64,000 nucleotides of DNA, taken from assembly GCF_001008165.2 (NCBI RefSeq), contig NZ_CP011452.2:930001-994000 (forward strand), read 5' to 3'. Numbering within the stretch: position 1 is the stretch's first letter; every line of letters starts with the position of its first letter. Shown piece after piece: positions 17,677 to 26,511 of the stretch. Position numbers and translations under genes: made by a program. The DNA comes from Croceibacterium atlanticum. GTDB taxonomy: Bacteria > Pseudomonadota > Alphaproteobacteria > Sphingomonadales > Sphingomonadaceae. The notes beneath the pieces were generated by a model that made no database searches, was not told the origin of the DNA, and saw only the letters and a list, made by a program, of their open reading frames with translations.

Positions 17677-19216
17677 TCAGTCAAGCAGCCGTTCCAGCGC
17701 GGGAGAAATGGCGCAATCATAAGAACGGGCATCGGTTTCAGGACCGATTCCGTCATAGCGTGCGACTTGCGGAAAGGGGCATAATCTTCGGGTAAATCCG
17801 CGCTGTCCGGGCACCACCTTCGCGCCGACAATGCTGCCTGGTGCCCTGCCCTTCTCCACCCAGTCGATCAGCGCCCACAACATATCACGCGAAGGATCGG
17901 CGCCGGGCGCAATCGGCTTTTGGTTCGAACCGCCGAAAACATCCACCCCCGGACCACCGCCGCAATGATACATGCCCGGCACCATGAACATGCGCACACT
18001 GTCCGAAATCTTCCCATGCTCCCTTGAAAGTCTGGCCAGGTAATCAATCGCGGGGCCGGCATTCGTCGAAGGGTCCTGCCAGCCCTGATAGATGATCGCC
18101 TTGTGCCCGGCCTCCATGAAGGCCGCGATATCGGTGCTGTCGGCCCGCAATTCGGGCATCCTTTCATTGGCAAGGCCGAGATCGCGGCGCTTGTCGAACG
18201 TCATTTCGTCCCAACCGGGATCGCCCTGCACGCCATCGGCCCACATTGCCCGCAGAAGCGGAGATGGAGGCCCCGGTCGCGTGCGAACGCCGGGAAACAG
18301 GCCGCGGTCCATGGCTTCCCCCCGATGAATCGCGCATGGGCGAGACGATCCGGGCGAGCATGGCCAATTGCGGTGCGGCAATACACTCGCCATCCGCATC
18401 GGCGCTGCATGCAAGCTGCGAAAGATCGAAATCGCAAGTGGCGGGATTTTCGATAATGCCATCGGTCACGTTATCGTCCGCATCGCATTGTCGGGTCACG
18501 CGCCGTTCGTACAGGCTCCAGTCCGCATCGCTCAGAGCCGCATCGGGATATTTTTGCTGCTCAAGCGAAAACCACAGCATCCGGACTGACTGCAAAGGCA
18601 TGTAAGGCGCGGGCGCGCCCGCCAGCACACCATCGTAATCATGCGGGTAAAGCTGCATTTCCTTCAGCGCCTGCCTGCCCCCACCCGAACATCCGGTGAA
18701 ATAGGCATGGTCGACGGGGCGGCCGTAATACTCCTTCGCCAGTTTTCGCGCCGCCTGCGCAGTCAGATGGACAGCGCGATGTTCGTAATTATCCCGTTTC
18801 CGGCCATCGAGCATCCAATGCTCTTCATTTGCCTTGTGGCCGGTGTCTGTCGTCACCGTGGCAAATCCCTGGCCGATACGCAGCGACATGTCGGCCAGAT
18901 TATAAACGCCCGCATCACCCCCGACTCCCGCGCCGAGCAAGCGGCCGTTCCAGCTTTCCGGGAGCCATAGCTCGAAGCCGATATCTCCTTCGATCAGGCC
19001 TTCGACGCGGCAGAAAGGAACATTCACAGGTTGCGCCGAATAATAGCCCCCGGCCTCTGATTTCACCGCCGATCCGGGCGCGATATTCGTCGCCCTGATG
19101 ATCTCCACATCACCATTTCGCCCGGCCAGATCGCTGCATCGAAAGCCAGCGGGTTCTTCCGCCGATGCGGGCAGCCCGGCAAGCTGCATGACCAGTGCGA
19201 TCAGGGACAGGAACAT
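17677..19216 (-). pseudogene. Tannase/feruloyl-esterase family gene with a +1 frameshift
   Basis: Reading from ATG 19216 (GGAAGGGAG upstream, signal peptide ending PASAEE) gives the N-terminal two thirds of a tannase-family esterase, with LPESWNGRLLGAGVGGD and the nucleophile elbow GCSGGG. The frame breaks at a run of six G's (minus strand, 18315-18320). With five G's the frame continues as SSGEAMDRGLFPG into the rest of the enzyme, including IYQGWQDPSTNAG, PGMYHCGGGPG and the terminal LCPFPQVARYDG. The repaired product would be 512 aa, a normal length. The break is either a real inactivation or a homopolymer sequencing error. It is the last gene of the leftward string. An intact paralogue is at 40753. 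Confidence 0.85.
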
Positions 19217-19247
19217 GGTATCACTCCCTTCCGGTATCCGAACCGGA

Positions 19248-20186
19248 TCAGTTGCCGGGATCGAGTATTCCCCGTTCCCGCATCCAGTCGAACAGGCGCG
19301 CACCCCAGAGATCCACGGTCATGGAGAAGTTCGGCACTTCGTAGACATGCAGTTCAGCCTTGTGGCCGGCGTCCTTCCAGATGCGGAAGGCATCGATCAG
19401 GCCGTCCGTTACCGGCCCGTGATCCGCTTCCGTGACGAGGAAAAGCGGGGGCGCATCGCCTGCGGGGGAATGAATATCCTGCAGGGACGGCCCGTAAATC
19501 GATATCAGGTAATCGGGCTTTTCCTCCACCGGCGCGTCAGCCAGAAGCGCGCCAAAGGCCACTCCCCCACCCGCCGAAGTGCCCATTGCACCAATGCGGT
19601 CGGGGTCCAGATTCCACTCTGCCGCCTTATCGTGCATCAATTGCAAAGCGGTCCGCGCATCCAGCGTCGCGAGGCGCAGCACTTCCGCCAGAACGGGGTC
19701 ATCAGGAGACGGGTTCGCATTCCCCTGCCTGATTTCCATCTTCGGAAATTTCGGCGGAGGCGCATTTCCCGGGCGCGGTGCGCGGGAACGTTCGATGTCG
19801 CCCGGCGCCATTTGAAGAGTGCGATATTCCAGCACCATGACCGCGACGCCTTCCGCCACCAATGCGTCGACCTCGTCATGGAGATCTCCGCCCGTGCCGA
19901 GCATACGCAACCCTCCGCCGGGCAGCATCACCACGCCGGCACCGGATGCCCGTTCAGGACGTGGGAGATGGAGTTCATAAACTGGCTGGGTGGTGTTGTA
20001 GACTGCTCGCCTTTCGCCGTCCTCCAGGACCACGCGGGCCTCTGACCAGGTTTCAGAACCGGGGGCAGCGCCATCATATAATTCGCCCCTGACGGGATGG
20101 GCATAGGCCGCTTGCGGGCAAAGCACGGCAAGCAAAGCCGCGCCAGCGATCGCCTTGCGGAACTGCATCACGCCCTTGCTGAACAT
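19248..20186 (-). CDS. Exported alpha/beta hydrolase (acetylxylan-esterase-like)
   Basis: A 312-aa secreted alpha/beta hydrolase of the esterase/lipase BD-FAE type. A signal peptide (about 1-29, ending AAYAH) is followed by the oxyanion region VVMLPGGGLRML and nucleophile elbow GTSAGGG; an acid residue is likely in VTEADHG. Relatives usually have a catalytic His in a GHGF-like motif near the C-terminus. Here the matching place reads VPNFSM, so the His is not obvious. ATG 20186 has GGAGAAG upstream. It lies between the P450 and the broken tannase gene on the same strand. It is probably a carboxylesterase if the His is supplied elsewhere. Confidence 0.85.
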   Translation of the reverse strand: MFSKGVMQFRKAIAGAALLAVLCPQAAYAHPVRGELYDGAAPGSETWSEARVVLEDGERRAVYNTTQPVYELHLPRPERASGAGVVMLPGGGLRMLGTGGDLHDEVDALVAEGVAVMVLEYRTLQMAPGDIERSRAPRPGNAPPPKFPKMEIRQGNANPSPDDPVLAEVLRLATLDARTALQLMHDKAAEWNLDPDRIGAMGTSAGGGVAFGALLADAPVEEKPDYLISIYGPSLQDIHSPAGDAPPLFLVTEADHGPVTDGLIDAFRIWKDAGHKAELHVYEVPNFSMTVDLWGARLFDWMRERGILDPGN

Positions 20187-20214
20187 GGCTTTCTTCTCCG
20201 TCCTTGAATGGCCA

Positions 20215-21423
20215 TCACCGGGCGGGGACAAGCCTGAGGGGGGTGGCCGCAGGCCCAAGTTCGGGCATACGCGCCATTTCGATCTCACCATTCAGGTGAA
20301 TTTCACTCGTGCGGGAGAGCAGTTCCTCCAGGAATATGCGCAGTTCCAGCCGGACCAGGCCGGAGCCCGCACATTGATGGACGCCCCGCCCGAAAGCGAG
20401 ATGCGAACGGATGTTTTCCCTGTCGAACCGGAAACTGTCGGGGTCATCAAAAACCCGTTCGTCACGATTGGCCGAGGAATACACCATCGTCACAGGCTCC
20501 CCAGCCGGGATGGTGCGGCCGTGCCGTTCATAATCGCGCGTCGTAGTGCGCGCGAAGCCGCGATAGGGTGAATAGAGGCGCAGCAATTCCTCTATTGCCG
20601 CAGGGATCCGCTGCGGTTCGTCACGCAGCAATTGCTGCAATTCGGGATCGGAGGCGAGATGCACGCACATGCTGCCGAACAATGGCGGCGGCGCCATGAG
20701 ACCCACGACCAGAACCTGCCGCACCGTTGCGATTACATATTCTTCCGGGATAGGGCCAAACTCTGTCCGTTCGGCCAGCAGGGCGGATGCCGGGTCCGTC
20801 TCCGGCGACCGCGGGTTGGCCTTGCGATCTTTCACGACGGAAGCGGCGATATCGTAAAGTTTCTCGCTGGTCCGCACCACAGCCTCGGTATCCTCAGCCC
20901 GCCAGGCGACGTTATACAGGCGGGCGACTTCTGCCAAAAGCGGGGCATGGGTTTCATCGAGATTGAGCCACTCCACCGCGACCCAGGCCGGAAAGATGGT
21001 GGCAAAATCCAGTGAAATATCGGTCACGCCATCGGCAACGATGCGGCTCATTTCCCGCACGGCATGGGCCCGCAGGACTGGTTCCAGAGCCTGTATCCGG
21101 GCATTCCGCAGGGTCTTGTCGAGCGCACGCCTGAAAGGTGTGTGTTCAGGCGGATCCTTCCCCAGCGGCGGGCGGCGCTTGCCCATCGACATATTCGGGA
21201 TCACGTTGATTTTCGACGTGATGAAGGTTTCATTGTCCGTCACCGCGTCAACAATATCCTGGTACCGGGTAAGCGCCCAGAACCCGCCATAAGCATTTGA
21301 ATGTGCCACCGGGCATTCCGCGCGCAAATGGCGATAGAGTTGATGAGGGCTTTCGAAAGTTTCCGGCGCCTCTGCATCGAAATCTTCAGGGCGATCGGGA
21401 AGGTTCGGATTGTCCTCGGTCAT
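20215..21423 (-). CDS. Cytochrome P450 with atypical I-helix
   Basis: A 402-aa soluble bacterial P450. The heme-ligand loop is FGRGVHQCAG with Cys351, and the K-helix ExxR is E279-LL-R282. The I-helix segment, normally (A/G)GxDT or similar, reads VVGLMAPPP, so the acid-alcohol pair is replaced by Met243-Ala244. That pair protonates bound oxygen in typical monooxygenases. No ferredoxin or reductase gene is in the cluster, so redox partners come from elsewhere or peroxide is used. A LacI-type palindrome sits 30 bp upstream of the start, between it and mmgE. The alpha/beta hydrolase follows after 28 bp. The substrate is unknown. Confidence 0.93.
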   Translation of the reverse strand: MTEDNPNLPDRPEDFDAEAPETFESPHQLYRHLRAECPVAHSNAYGGFWALTRYQDIVDAVTDNETFITSKINVIPNMSMGKRRPPLGKDPPEHTPFRRALDKTLRNARIQALEPVLRAHAVREMSRIVADGVTDISLDFATIFPAWVAVEWLNLDETHAPLLAEVARLYNVAWRAEDTEAVVRTSEKLYDIAASVVKDRKANPRSPETDPASALLAERTEFGPIPEEYVIATVRQVLVVGLMAPPPLFGSMCVHLASDPELQQLLRDEPQRIPAAIEELLRLYSPYRGFARTTTRDYERHGRTIPAGEPVTMVYSSANRDERVFDDPDSFRFDRENIRSHLAFGRGVHQCAGSGLVRLELRIFLEELLSRTSEIHLNGEIEMARMPELGPAATPLRLVPAR

Positions 21424-21452
21424 TTATACGTTCTCGGATCCGCAAAATAGGC

Positions 21453-21466
21453 TGCAAGCGCTTACA
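21453..21466. promoter_or_regulatory. LacI-type operator upstream of the P450 gene
   Basis: TGCAAGCGCTTACA, a palindrome with one mismatch, lies 30 bp before the P450 start and downstream of mmgE. It suggests an internal LacI-controlled promoter for the P450-hydrolase-tannase part of the string. Confidence 0.7.
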
Positions 21467-21510
21467 GCAGATATGTGGTGCTTACAAGTCCGGGGCGGAG
21501 GGAGGCATGG

Positions 21511-22890
21511 TCATTCAAAAATCGCACCGGCATTCATCGCGGTTTCGATGCCGAGGATCGCATCGGCGAGCCGTTCGGCATCACCATGCCCCAGACACGC
21601 CGCGGATTTGCCGCAACAGGCGATGAATTTCGCACGAAGATCGGCTTCACTCATGGGTCTGGAAGGCGCACCGAGAGCCTTGCCCACGGCGATTTCACGG
21701 CTTTCCCCGTTCCTTTGCGTCACGATAAGAGCCCCGCCCGCCCCGCGCTGCCAATCGTCCCGAGGCGCTATTTCGTAATGGCAGAGCCCGGCCAGCTCCA
21801 GAATGCCGGGATCGCGGATATTATCGGGTTCAAAATCCTCGAGCGAAACGCTTCCCCTGATGAGAGCCAGCGCCGTGCAGAACGGGATGGAGAACTTGGC
21901 ATTGATCGCAAGCTGAGGCGCGGCCTTTCTGGCGAGCGGTTCCACCAGCATTTGCTGCACAGGGTCGATCAGGAGCTTCACCGACGCGATATCATCCGGA
22001 TGCCCACCTCCTCGCCGCCATTCCAGAGCAGCCTCGATGAAAGGGTGGGTGCCGCGACAGCTTGGCCATGGCTTGAAAGTCAGTTCATCCTGCCAGAACC
22101 GTTCACCAAGACGATCAAGCAAGCGATGTTCGTCAAAAGCTCCAAGAGCGTAGAGCGAATAGAAGCCGCCCTTCCCCTCCAGCGGTCGTTCAAAACCTGC
22201 CACGCCCGCTTGCGCCAGAAGCACGGATTGAACTGCAGCCTGTGCCGGAAAGCCTTCACGGATCGCGCGAATGGATGAGCGGGGCGAATATTTGATCTCA
22301 CCCGGCATGGTGATCTGGCACAAGGCCAGGGAAAGCGCGTCCCGCACGTCGACGGGGTCCAGGCCGATCAGACTGGACGCACCCGCTGTCGCGCCGAAAC
22401 CGGCCGTGATCGGAGGGGGATACCAGTTGCCCTCCTCCATCTGCCGGTCAAGGGCAATTGCCAGACGGCATGACAAATCCCCTCCCACTGCAAGCGCGGC
22501 GAGAAACCGTCGTCCGTCCACCGGCCCGGCCGACTGCGCGAGCGCGATAAGAGCGGGGACGAGCGACGCGTTGGGATGCCCGGGCGCGGGATCGAACGCA
22601 TCTTCGTAATCGAGAGCATGGGCCATCGCCCCGTTCACCAGCGCAGCAGTAGCCGGCGGTGCTGACAGGCCAGTGCCGAGGATAGTCGAAGGCCCTTCCC
22701 CCGCATTGCGCGCATATTCCAGGAAAGGCTGCACTTCCCGTGACAATCCGCTGGCGCCAAGCATGACCCCTACGGCATCCAGCAGGACATGTTTGACCGA
22801 CCGGACGATGGAGGAAGGCAGGTCCTCAAACTGGAAATTTGCCGTATGCGCAGCGATCTTGTCGCTGAGTGAAACTGGCCGCGCACTCAC
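21511..22890 (-). CDS. MmgE/PrpD-family protein
   Basis: A 459-aa protein of the MmgE/PrpD family, whose best-known members are 2-methylcitrate dehydratase and cis-aconitate decarboxylase. It shows the all-helical N-terminal domain with VNGAMAHALDYEDAFD and a C-terminal domain with FKPWPSCRGTHPFIEAAL. No other methylcitrate-cycle gene is nearby, so a dehydratase or decarboxylase acting on a different acid in this pathway is more likely. Its start overlaps the stop of the OmpA-domain gene by 4 bp (ATGA), so translation is probably coupled. Confidence 0.9.
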   Translation of the reverse strand: MSARPVSLSDKIAAHTANFQFEDLPSSIVRSVKHVLLDAVGVMLGASGLSREVQPFLEYARNAGEGPSTILGTGLSAPPATAALVNGAMAHALDYEDAFDPAPGHPNASLVPALIALAQSAGPVDGRRFLAALAVGGDLSCRLAIALDRQMEEGNWYPPPITAGFGATAGASSLIGLDPVDVRDALSLALCQITMPGEIKYSPRSSIRAIREGFPAQAAVQSVLLAQAGVAGFERPLEGKGGFYSLYALGAFDEHRLLDRLGERFWQDELTFKPWPSCRGTHPFIEAALEWRRGGGHPDDIASVKLLIDPVQQMLVEPLARKAAPQLAINAKFSIPFCTALALIRGSVSLEDFEPDNIRDPGILELAGLCHYEIAPRDDWQRGAGGALIVTQRNGESREIAVGKALGAPSRPMSEADLRAKFIACCGKSAACLGHGDAERLADAILGIETAMNAGAIFE

Positions 22891-23699
22891 CGTCCGGCCC
22901 GCACCAGGATTTCAACCCTGCGCGACATCCAGTCGCGCTCCCCGTCAGCCTCGGGCGGTGTTTCGACCATTTCGACCCCGATGGAACGGTCATGCGCGCC
23001 GAGACCCCGAAGAATGTTTGCGACTTTTTCGCCCCTTTGACGGGCCATGCCTTCGCGTTCCACGAGGCTGCGCCCATCATCCAGCAAGGTAGCGCCCCGA
23101 TAGGCGCGGATAGAGACCTCGGCACCCGGTGTGGCCCCGGCCAGTTCCGCCAGCCTCACCATCATTAGCGCATCCGGCCCCGAAGCCCGGTCACTCTCGA
23201 AGGGGAAATAGATCGTCTCCCATCTTCCGAGCGTGACATCGTGTTCCGGAACGGGCGGCAGACGGACGATCTGCAGCGATGCCGAAGGATCGGCCGCGAT
23301 CGCGGCGCGTTCAATTTCGCTAAGCTTTCGCCGGGGCGCTGGCCCGGATAGACGAAGTGCCGGCCGGAACGGCGCGATCTCGTCACATTCGGGTGAGAGT
23401 TCGGGCATGACGGAAACTCTTCCGTCGATTGGCACGCCGCCGCATTCCTCGGCCTTGTCGGCGATCACGGCCTCTACCAGAACCTGATGGCCAAGCTGCG
23501 GATTACCCCAGTCAGGCGGGCCGGAAAGTCCATAGCGCACGCCTTCATGCATGACGAAGAAACAGAAATCGCGATCGGGGCCCATATCCTGCGCCACCGG
23601 GCAGGCGAGGAAGCTGAGATGCCGATCCTGCGCCAGCGCCGGGGTGGATGCGATGGCGCAGACAGCCAGCAGGCCGGTTCCAGAACGGCGCAGCATCAC
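22887..23699 (-). CDS. Exported protein with C-terminal OmpA-like domain
   Basis: A 270-aa protein with a signal peptide (about 1-23, ending PALAQ). The first half holds four cysteines and matches no family I recognise. The second half (about 160-270) resembles an OmpA/MotB peptidoglycan-binding domain: IYFPFESDRAS starts it and MSRRVEILV ends it, as in the usual NRRVEI motif. It overlaps the cytochrome gene upstream and mmgE downstream by 4 bp each. That tight packing suggests a joint role, perhaps as a periplasmic partner anchoring the di-heme protein to the cell wall. That role is inferred. Confidence 0.75.
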   Translation of the reverse strand: MMLRRSGTGLLAVCAIASTPALAQDRHLSFLACPVAQDMGPDRDFCFFVMHEGVRYGLSGPPDWGNPQLGHQVLVEAVIADKAEECGGVPIDGRVSVMPELSPECDEIAPFRPALRLSGPAPRRKLSEIERAAIAADPSASLQIVRLPPVPEHDVTLGRWETIYFPFESDRASGPDALMMVRLAELAGATPGAEVSIRAYRGATLLDDGRSLVEREGMARQRGEKVANILRGLGAHDRSIGVEMVETPPEADGERDWMSRRVEILVRAGR

Positions 23700-25237
23700 A
23701 GGACGCTCATGAAATTGACCAGGTCACGCTTTTCCTGTTCGGTATAGCGGATGTTGAAGCGGCGATCGTAAAAGTCGACGAGTTCTCGCAATGTGTCAGC
23801 CGATCCATTCATGAAATAGGGGGCCCGCGCAGCCAGACCGCGCATCTGTTGCGTCATGCTGGCGCCCAGATCGCTGCATTTTCCCGTGACCAGCGCCCTG
23901 CCCGGATCATGAGTATAGACGACGCGGCCGAGATAGGATTGCGGCCTGGCATCATCGCGGCAGACCGCCTTGAAAAGGGGCAAGTCTTCGCGCCGGTTCC
24001 ACGGCCAGTTATTGAGCCCGAGATCCATGAAACCGGGGGCGAGATCCATGCCCGCCAGCAAGGTATTGTGGCAGCCGGAAGCACAACTGCGCTTGAAGGG
24101 ATTGCCGAGCCCCTTGTCGTTATAGACGCCGACATCCTTGATGATGAAGCGCCGGTCCATGAACACTTTTGCGCCCCTTGCGACCGAGGCACGGAAACGG
24201 TCCCGCTCTGTAAGCAGCTCCTCCTCAGAGCTTGCGTCCCACATTTCGAAAGTGCCGAAAACGCGATTTATCGGATTATTGCCCAGTTCGCCCGGATACC
24301 CATCTCTCATCGCTTCCGGCCCCAACCCCGGAGGCGTGGATGGTCCGGTGAGGTCTCCGCCATCCCGGCTATAGGACTGCGCGACATAGATCGACCGCTC
24401 GAAACTCTCGATCGCTTCAAGGTCGCTTTCGCTCAGTTCGGATAGCATCTCCAGATGGGTCATCCCGGCGTCGCGGGCCTGCAAGGAGAGCGTGGGCAGG
24501 CGGCCATCGGACATCAGCTGAACCGAAACAAACTCCCCGGTTTCAGGGTCCTTGGGCAGCAAGCTCTTGTCATTATACATGAAATATTCGTGCGGCGTGA
24601 CCCCGTTGGGCAGCGTCAAAAGATATTTCATATTGGCGACCGGGCGCGGCCTGCGATAAACCGAAACCATTGGTTCATCGCTGTGAAGGCCGTATTCCGG
24701 ATCAAGATTGCAGCCGGTCGGGTCCTCTATCACTTCAAGGGTAAATTCCGGCTCGATCGCGGTGCCATCATCCGCCCTCGGGGGCCACGGACGGGCAATT
24801 CTGAAAAGCCCCTTTTCCAGCAATAGCGAATGCGATCCGGGGTCGTCCTGCGGCAGGTTCGGACAGTTCGACCCGTCCACCGCAGCGAAAAGCGGGTCCT
24901 TGCCGCCGGTCGCTTCCCATTGCGCACGGATCATATCGACCGAGAGGCCCATCGCATCCGCCGGTTGGTGGCATGTCACGCAGGCGCGCCCATTCTCCCC
25001 GATGGGTTCGAAGAATGGATGTCCCGCAGTCCTGATCGGAGGGCCGGAATTGATCAACCGCAAGCGGCCATGCGGATTGTCGAATTCGACCTCGCCCTCG
25101 ATAACGCGGTCAACGCCCGGCCCCCACCAATTCCCGGCAGGAGAGAATTCGGGCTGGCTGAATGCTGCAACACCAAAGACAAGTGCAGCACCGCAAAATA
25201 TGAAACGCGGAGTGATGCCCGGCGAAATTCGTTTCAT
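23696..25237 (-). CDS. Di-heme cytochrome c peroxidase-like protein
   Basis: A 513-aa exported protein with an N-terminal signal or anchor (about 10-27). One normal c-heme site, CVTCH, is at 86-90. A second site, CASGCH, is at 385-390 and has three residues between the cysteines (CX3CH) instead of two. The C-terminal part, with APYFMNGSADTLRELVDFYDRR, is typical of the MauG / cytochrome c peroxidase family. It overlaps the amidohydrolase upstream and the OmpA-domain gene downstream by 4 bp. It probably performs oxidation or electron transfer in the periplasm within this pathway; the substrate is unknown. Confidence 0.88.
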   Translation of the reverse strand: MKRISPGITPRFIFCGAALVFGVAAFSQPEFSPAGNWWGPGVDRVIEGEVEFDNPHGRLRLINSGPPIRTAGHPFFEPIGENGRACVTCHQPADAMGLSVDMIRAQWEATGGKDPLFAAVDGSNCPNLPQDDPGSHSLLLEKGLFRIARPWPPRADDGTAIEPEFTLEVIEDPTGCNLDPEYGLHSDEPMVSVYRRPRPVANMKYLLTLPNGVTPHEYFMYNDKSLLPKDPETGEFVSVQLMSDGRLPTLSLQARDAGMTHLEMLSELSESDLEAIESFERSIYVAQSYSRDGGDLTGPSTPPGLGPEAMRDGYPGELGNNPINRVFGTFEMWDASSEEELLTERDRFRASVARGAKVFMDRRFIIKDVGVYNDKGLGNPFKRSCASGCHNTLLAGMDLAPGFMDLGLNNWPWNRREDLPLFKAVCRDDARPQSYLGRVVYTHDPGRALVTGKCSDLGASMTQQMRGLAARAPYFMNGSADTLRELVDFYDRRFNIRYTEQEKRDLVNFMSVL

Positions 25238-26511
25238 ATGCCCTCCTCAGCCAGCGGATCGAAGCGATGAACGATGCCGCCTCTCATCACGAAGCGCACA
25301 TGCTTGACCTTTCGAATGTCATTCAGCGGGTTTTCTTCCACCGCCACCAGATCGGCAATCATCCCGGACTCGACCCGCCCGATCCGGTCATCCAGCCCGA
25401 TTGAGCTGGCGGAAACGGAAGTGGCGCTGGTTATGGCTTCCATCGGGGACTGCCCGCCATCGATGACTCGCCAGACGAATTCGTCAGCATTCTCGCCATG
25501 CGTGCCCGCCACGGCATCGCTGCCGAAAGCAATCTGCACCCCTGACGCCAGCGCCATCCGGAACGTCTCCACGGATTGGTGGTACCCCGGCGGCATCAGT
25601 TTCTTGTCGCCATGACTGTAGGAAGCGGCTTCGGGCAGGTCCCGCTCCCGCCGCGCATAATGCACAGTCACATCCAGATTCGGGTCAAGAAACATGCCTG
25701 CATCTTTCATGGCCCGAAGGACCCCGGGATCGAGCGAATTGCCATGCTCTATCGTGGTGCAACCGGCGGCGATGGTCCGCCGTGTCGCGGCAAGCGACTG
25801 GGAATGGACCACACTGCGCAAGCCCAGCCCTCGCGCTTCCGCACAGGCTGCAGCGAGAACATCCTGGGACATTTCGCCATGTCCATCAGCGAAGAGCTTG
25901 ATGAAGTCCGCTCCCTCCGCTTTCAACCGCCGGATTGCCGCAACAGCCATTGCGGGCGTGGTCGCGTGCTCAGCCTGGATGACGCCAAGTGATGTAAGGA
26001 TGCGCGGCACGGGAAAAGCGCTTTCGGCCACGATATCGCGCAACGGGCCATCCAGCGGGTCGCCCGGACTCTGGATCGTCGTGAACCCGGCCCGGAGCGT
26101 TTTCCATCCGTTAATAGCCACGGCCAGCGCAGCCTGCTGCGGGGTTTCACCTGCACCCAGATCGCCTGGCAGAACATAATTTCCCGCAGAATCGACTCTC
26201 GCAGCGATATGCGAATGCGTATCGATCCAGCCCGGCATTACAGTCATCCCGCGCAAATCGTAATCATAACGCCCGCCATGGGGCATGATGGCCGCAATCC
26301 GCCCGTCTCGCACCAATATGTCGCGCCGCAGCAATATGCCGCCATTGCCGTCTATGATGCGCGAAGTTCGCAGCACCACTTCCGCGGACGGCGCTTCCTG
26401 CGCTTTCGTCCCGACCGGCATGGTGACATGCAATGCGAAGACGAGCGCGACCAGAAAAAGCTGGCCAGCCAGTCTGCCAGCAAGGCGCGAAATATCCGTG
26501 CACCGACGCAT
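25234..26511 (-). CDS. Exported metal-dependent amidohydrolase
   Basis: A 425-aa amidohydrolase of the imidazolonepropionase / Xaa-Pro-dipeptidase-like group. A hydrophobic leader (about 15-38, followed by KAQEA) predicts export. Motifs are DTHSH (metal), KLFADG with the likely metal-bridging Lys, HSQS, EHGNS and FGSDA. ATG 26511 overlaps the stop of the DUF819 gene by one base (TGATG), which fixes the start and implies coupled translation; an in-frame ATG at 26577 would lie inside that gene. A similar enzyme is encoded at 42317. Amide or lactone hydrolysis in the pathway is likely. Confidence 0.88.
   Translation of the reverse strand: MRRCTDISRLAGRLAGQLFLVALVFALHVTMPVGTKAQEAPSAEVVLRTSRIIDGNGGILLRRDILVRDGRIAAIMPHGGRYDYDLRGMTVMPGWIDTHSHIAARVDSAGNYVLPGDLGAGETPQQAALAVAINGWKTLRAGFTTIQSPGDPLDGPLRDIVAESAFPVPRILTSLGVIQAEHATTPAMAVAAIRRLKAEGADFIKLFADGHGEMSQDVLAAACAEARGLGLRSVVHSQSLAATRRTIAAGCTTIEHGNSLDPGVLRAMKDAGMFLDPNLDVTVHYARRERDLPEAASYSHGDKKLMPPGYHQSVETFRMALASGVQIAFGSDAVAGTHGENADEFVWRVIDGGQSPMEAITSATSVSASSIGLDDRIGRVESGMIADLVAVEENPLNDIRKVKHVRFVMRGGIVHRFDPLAEEGI

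Noticed and set aside
17677-19216. Two separate tannase-related genes
   Set aside because: The two frames join into one normal-length enzyme after removal of a single G, so one broken gene is the better explanation.
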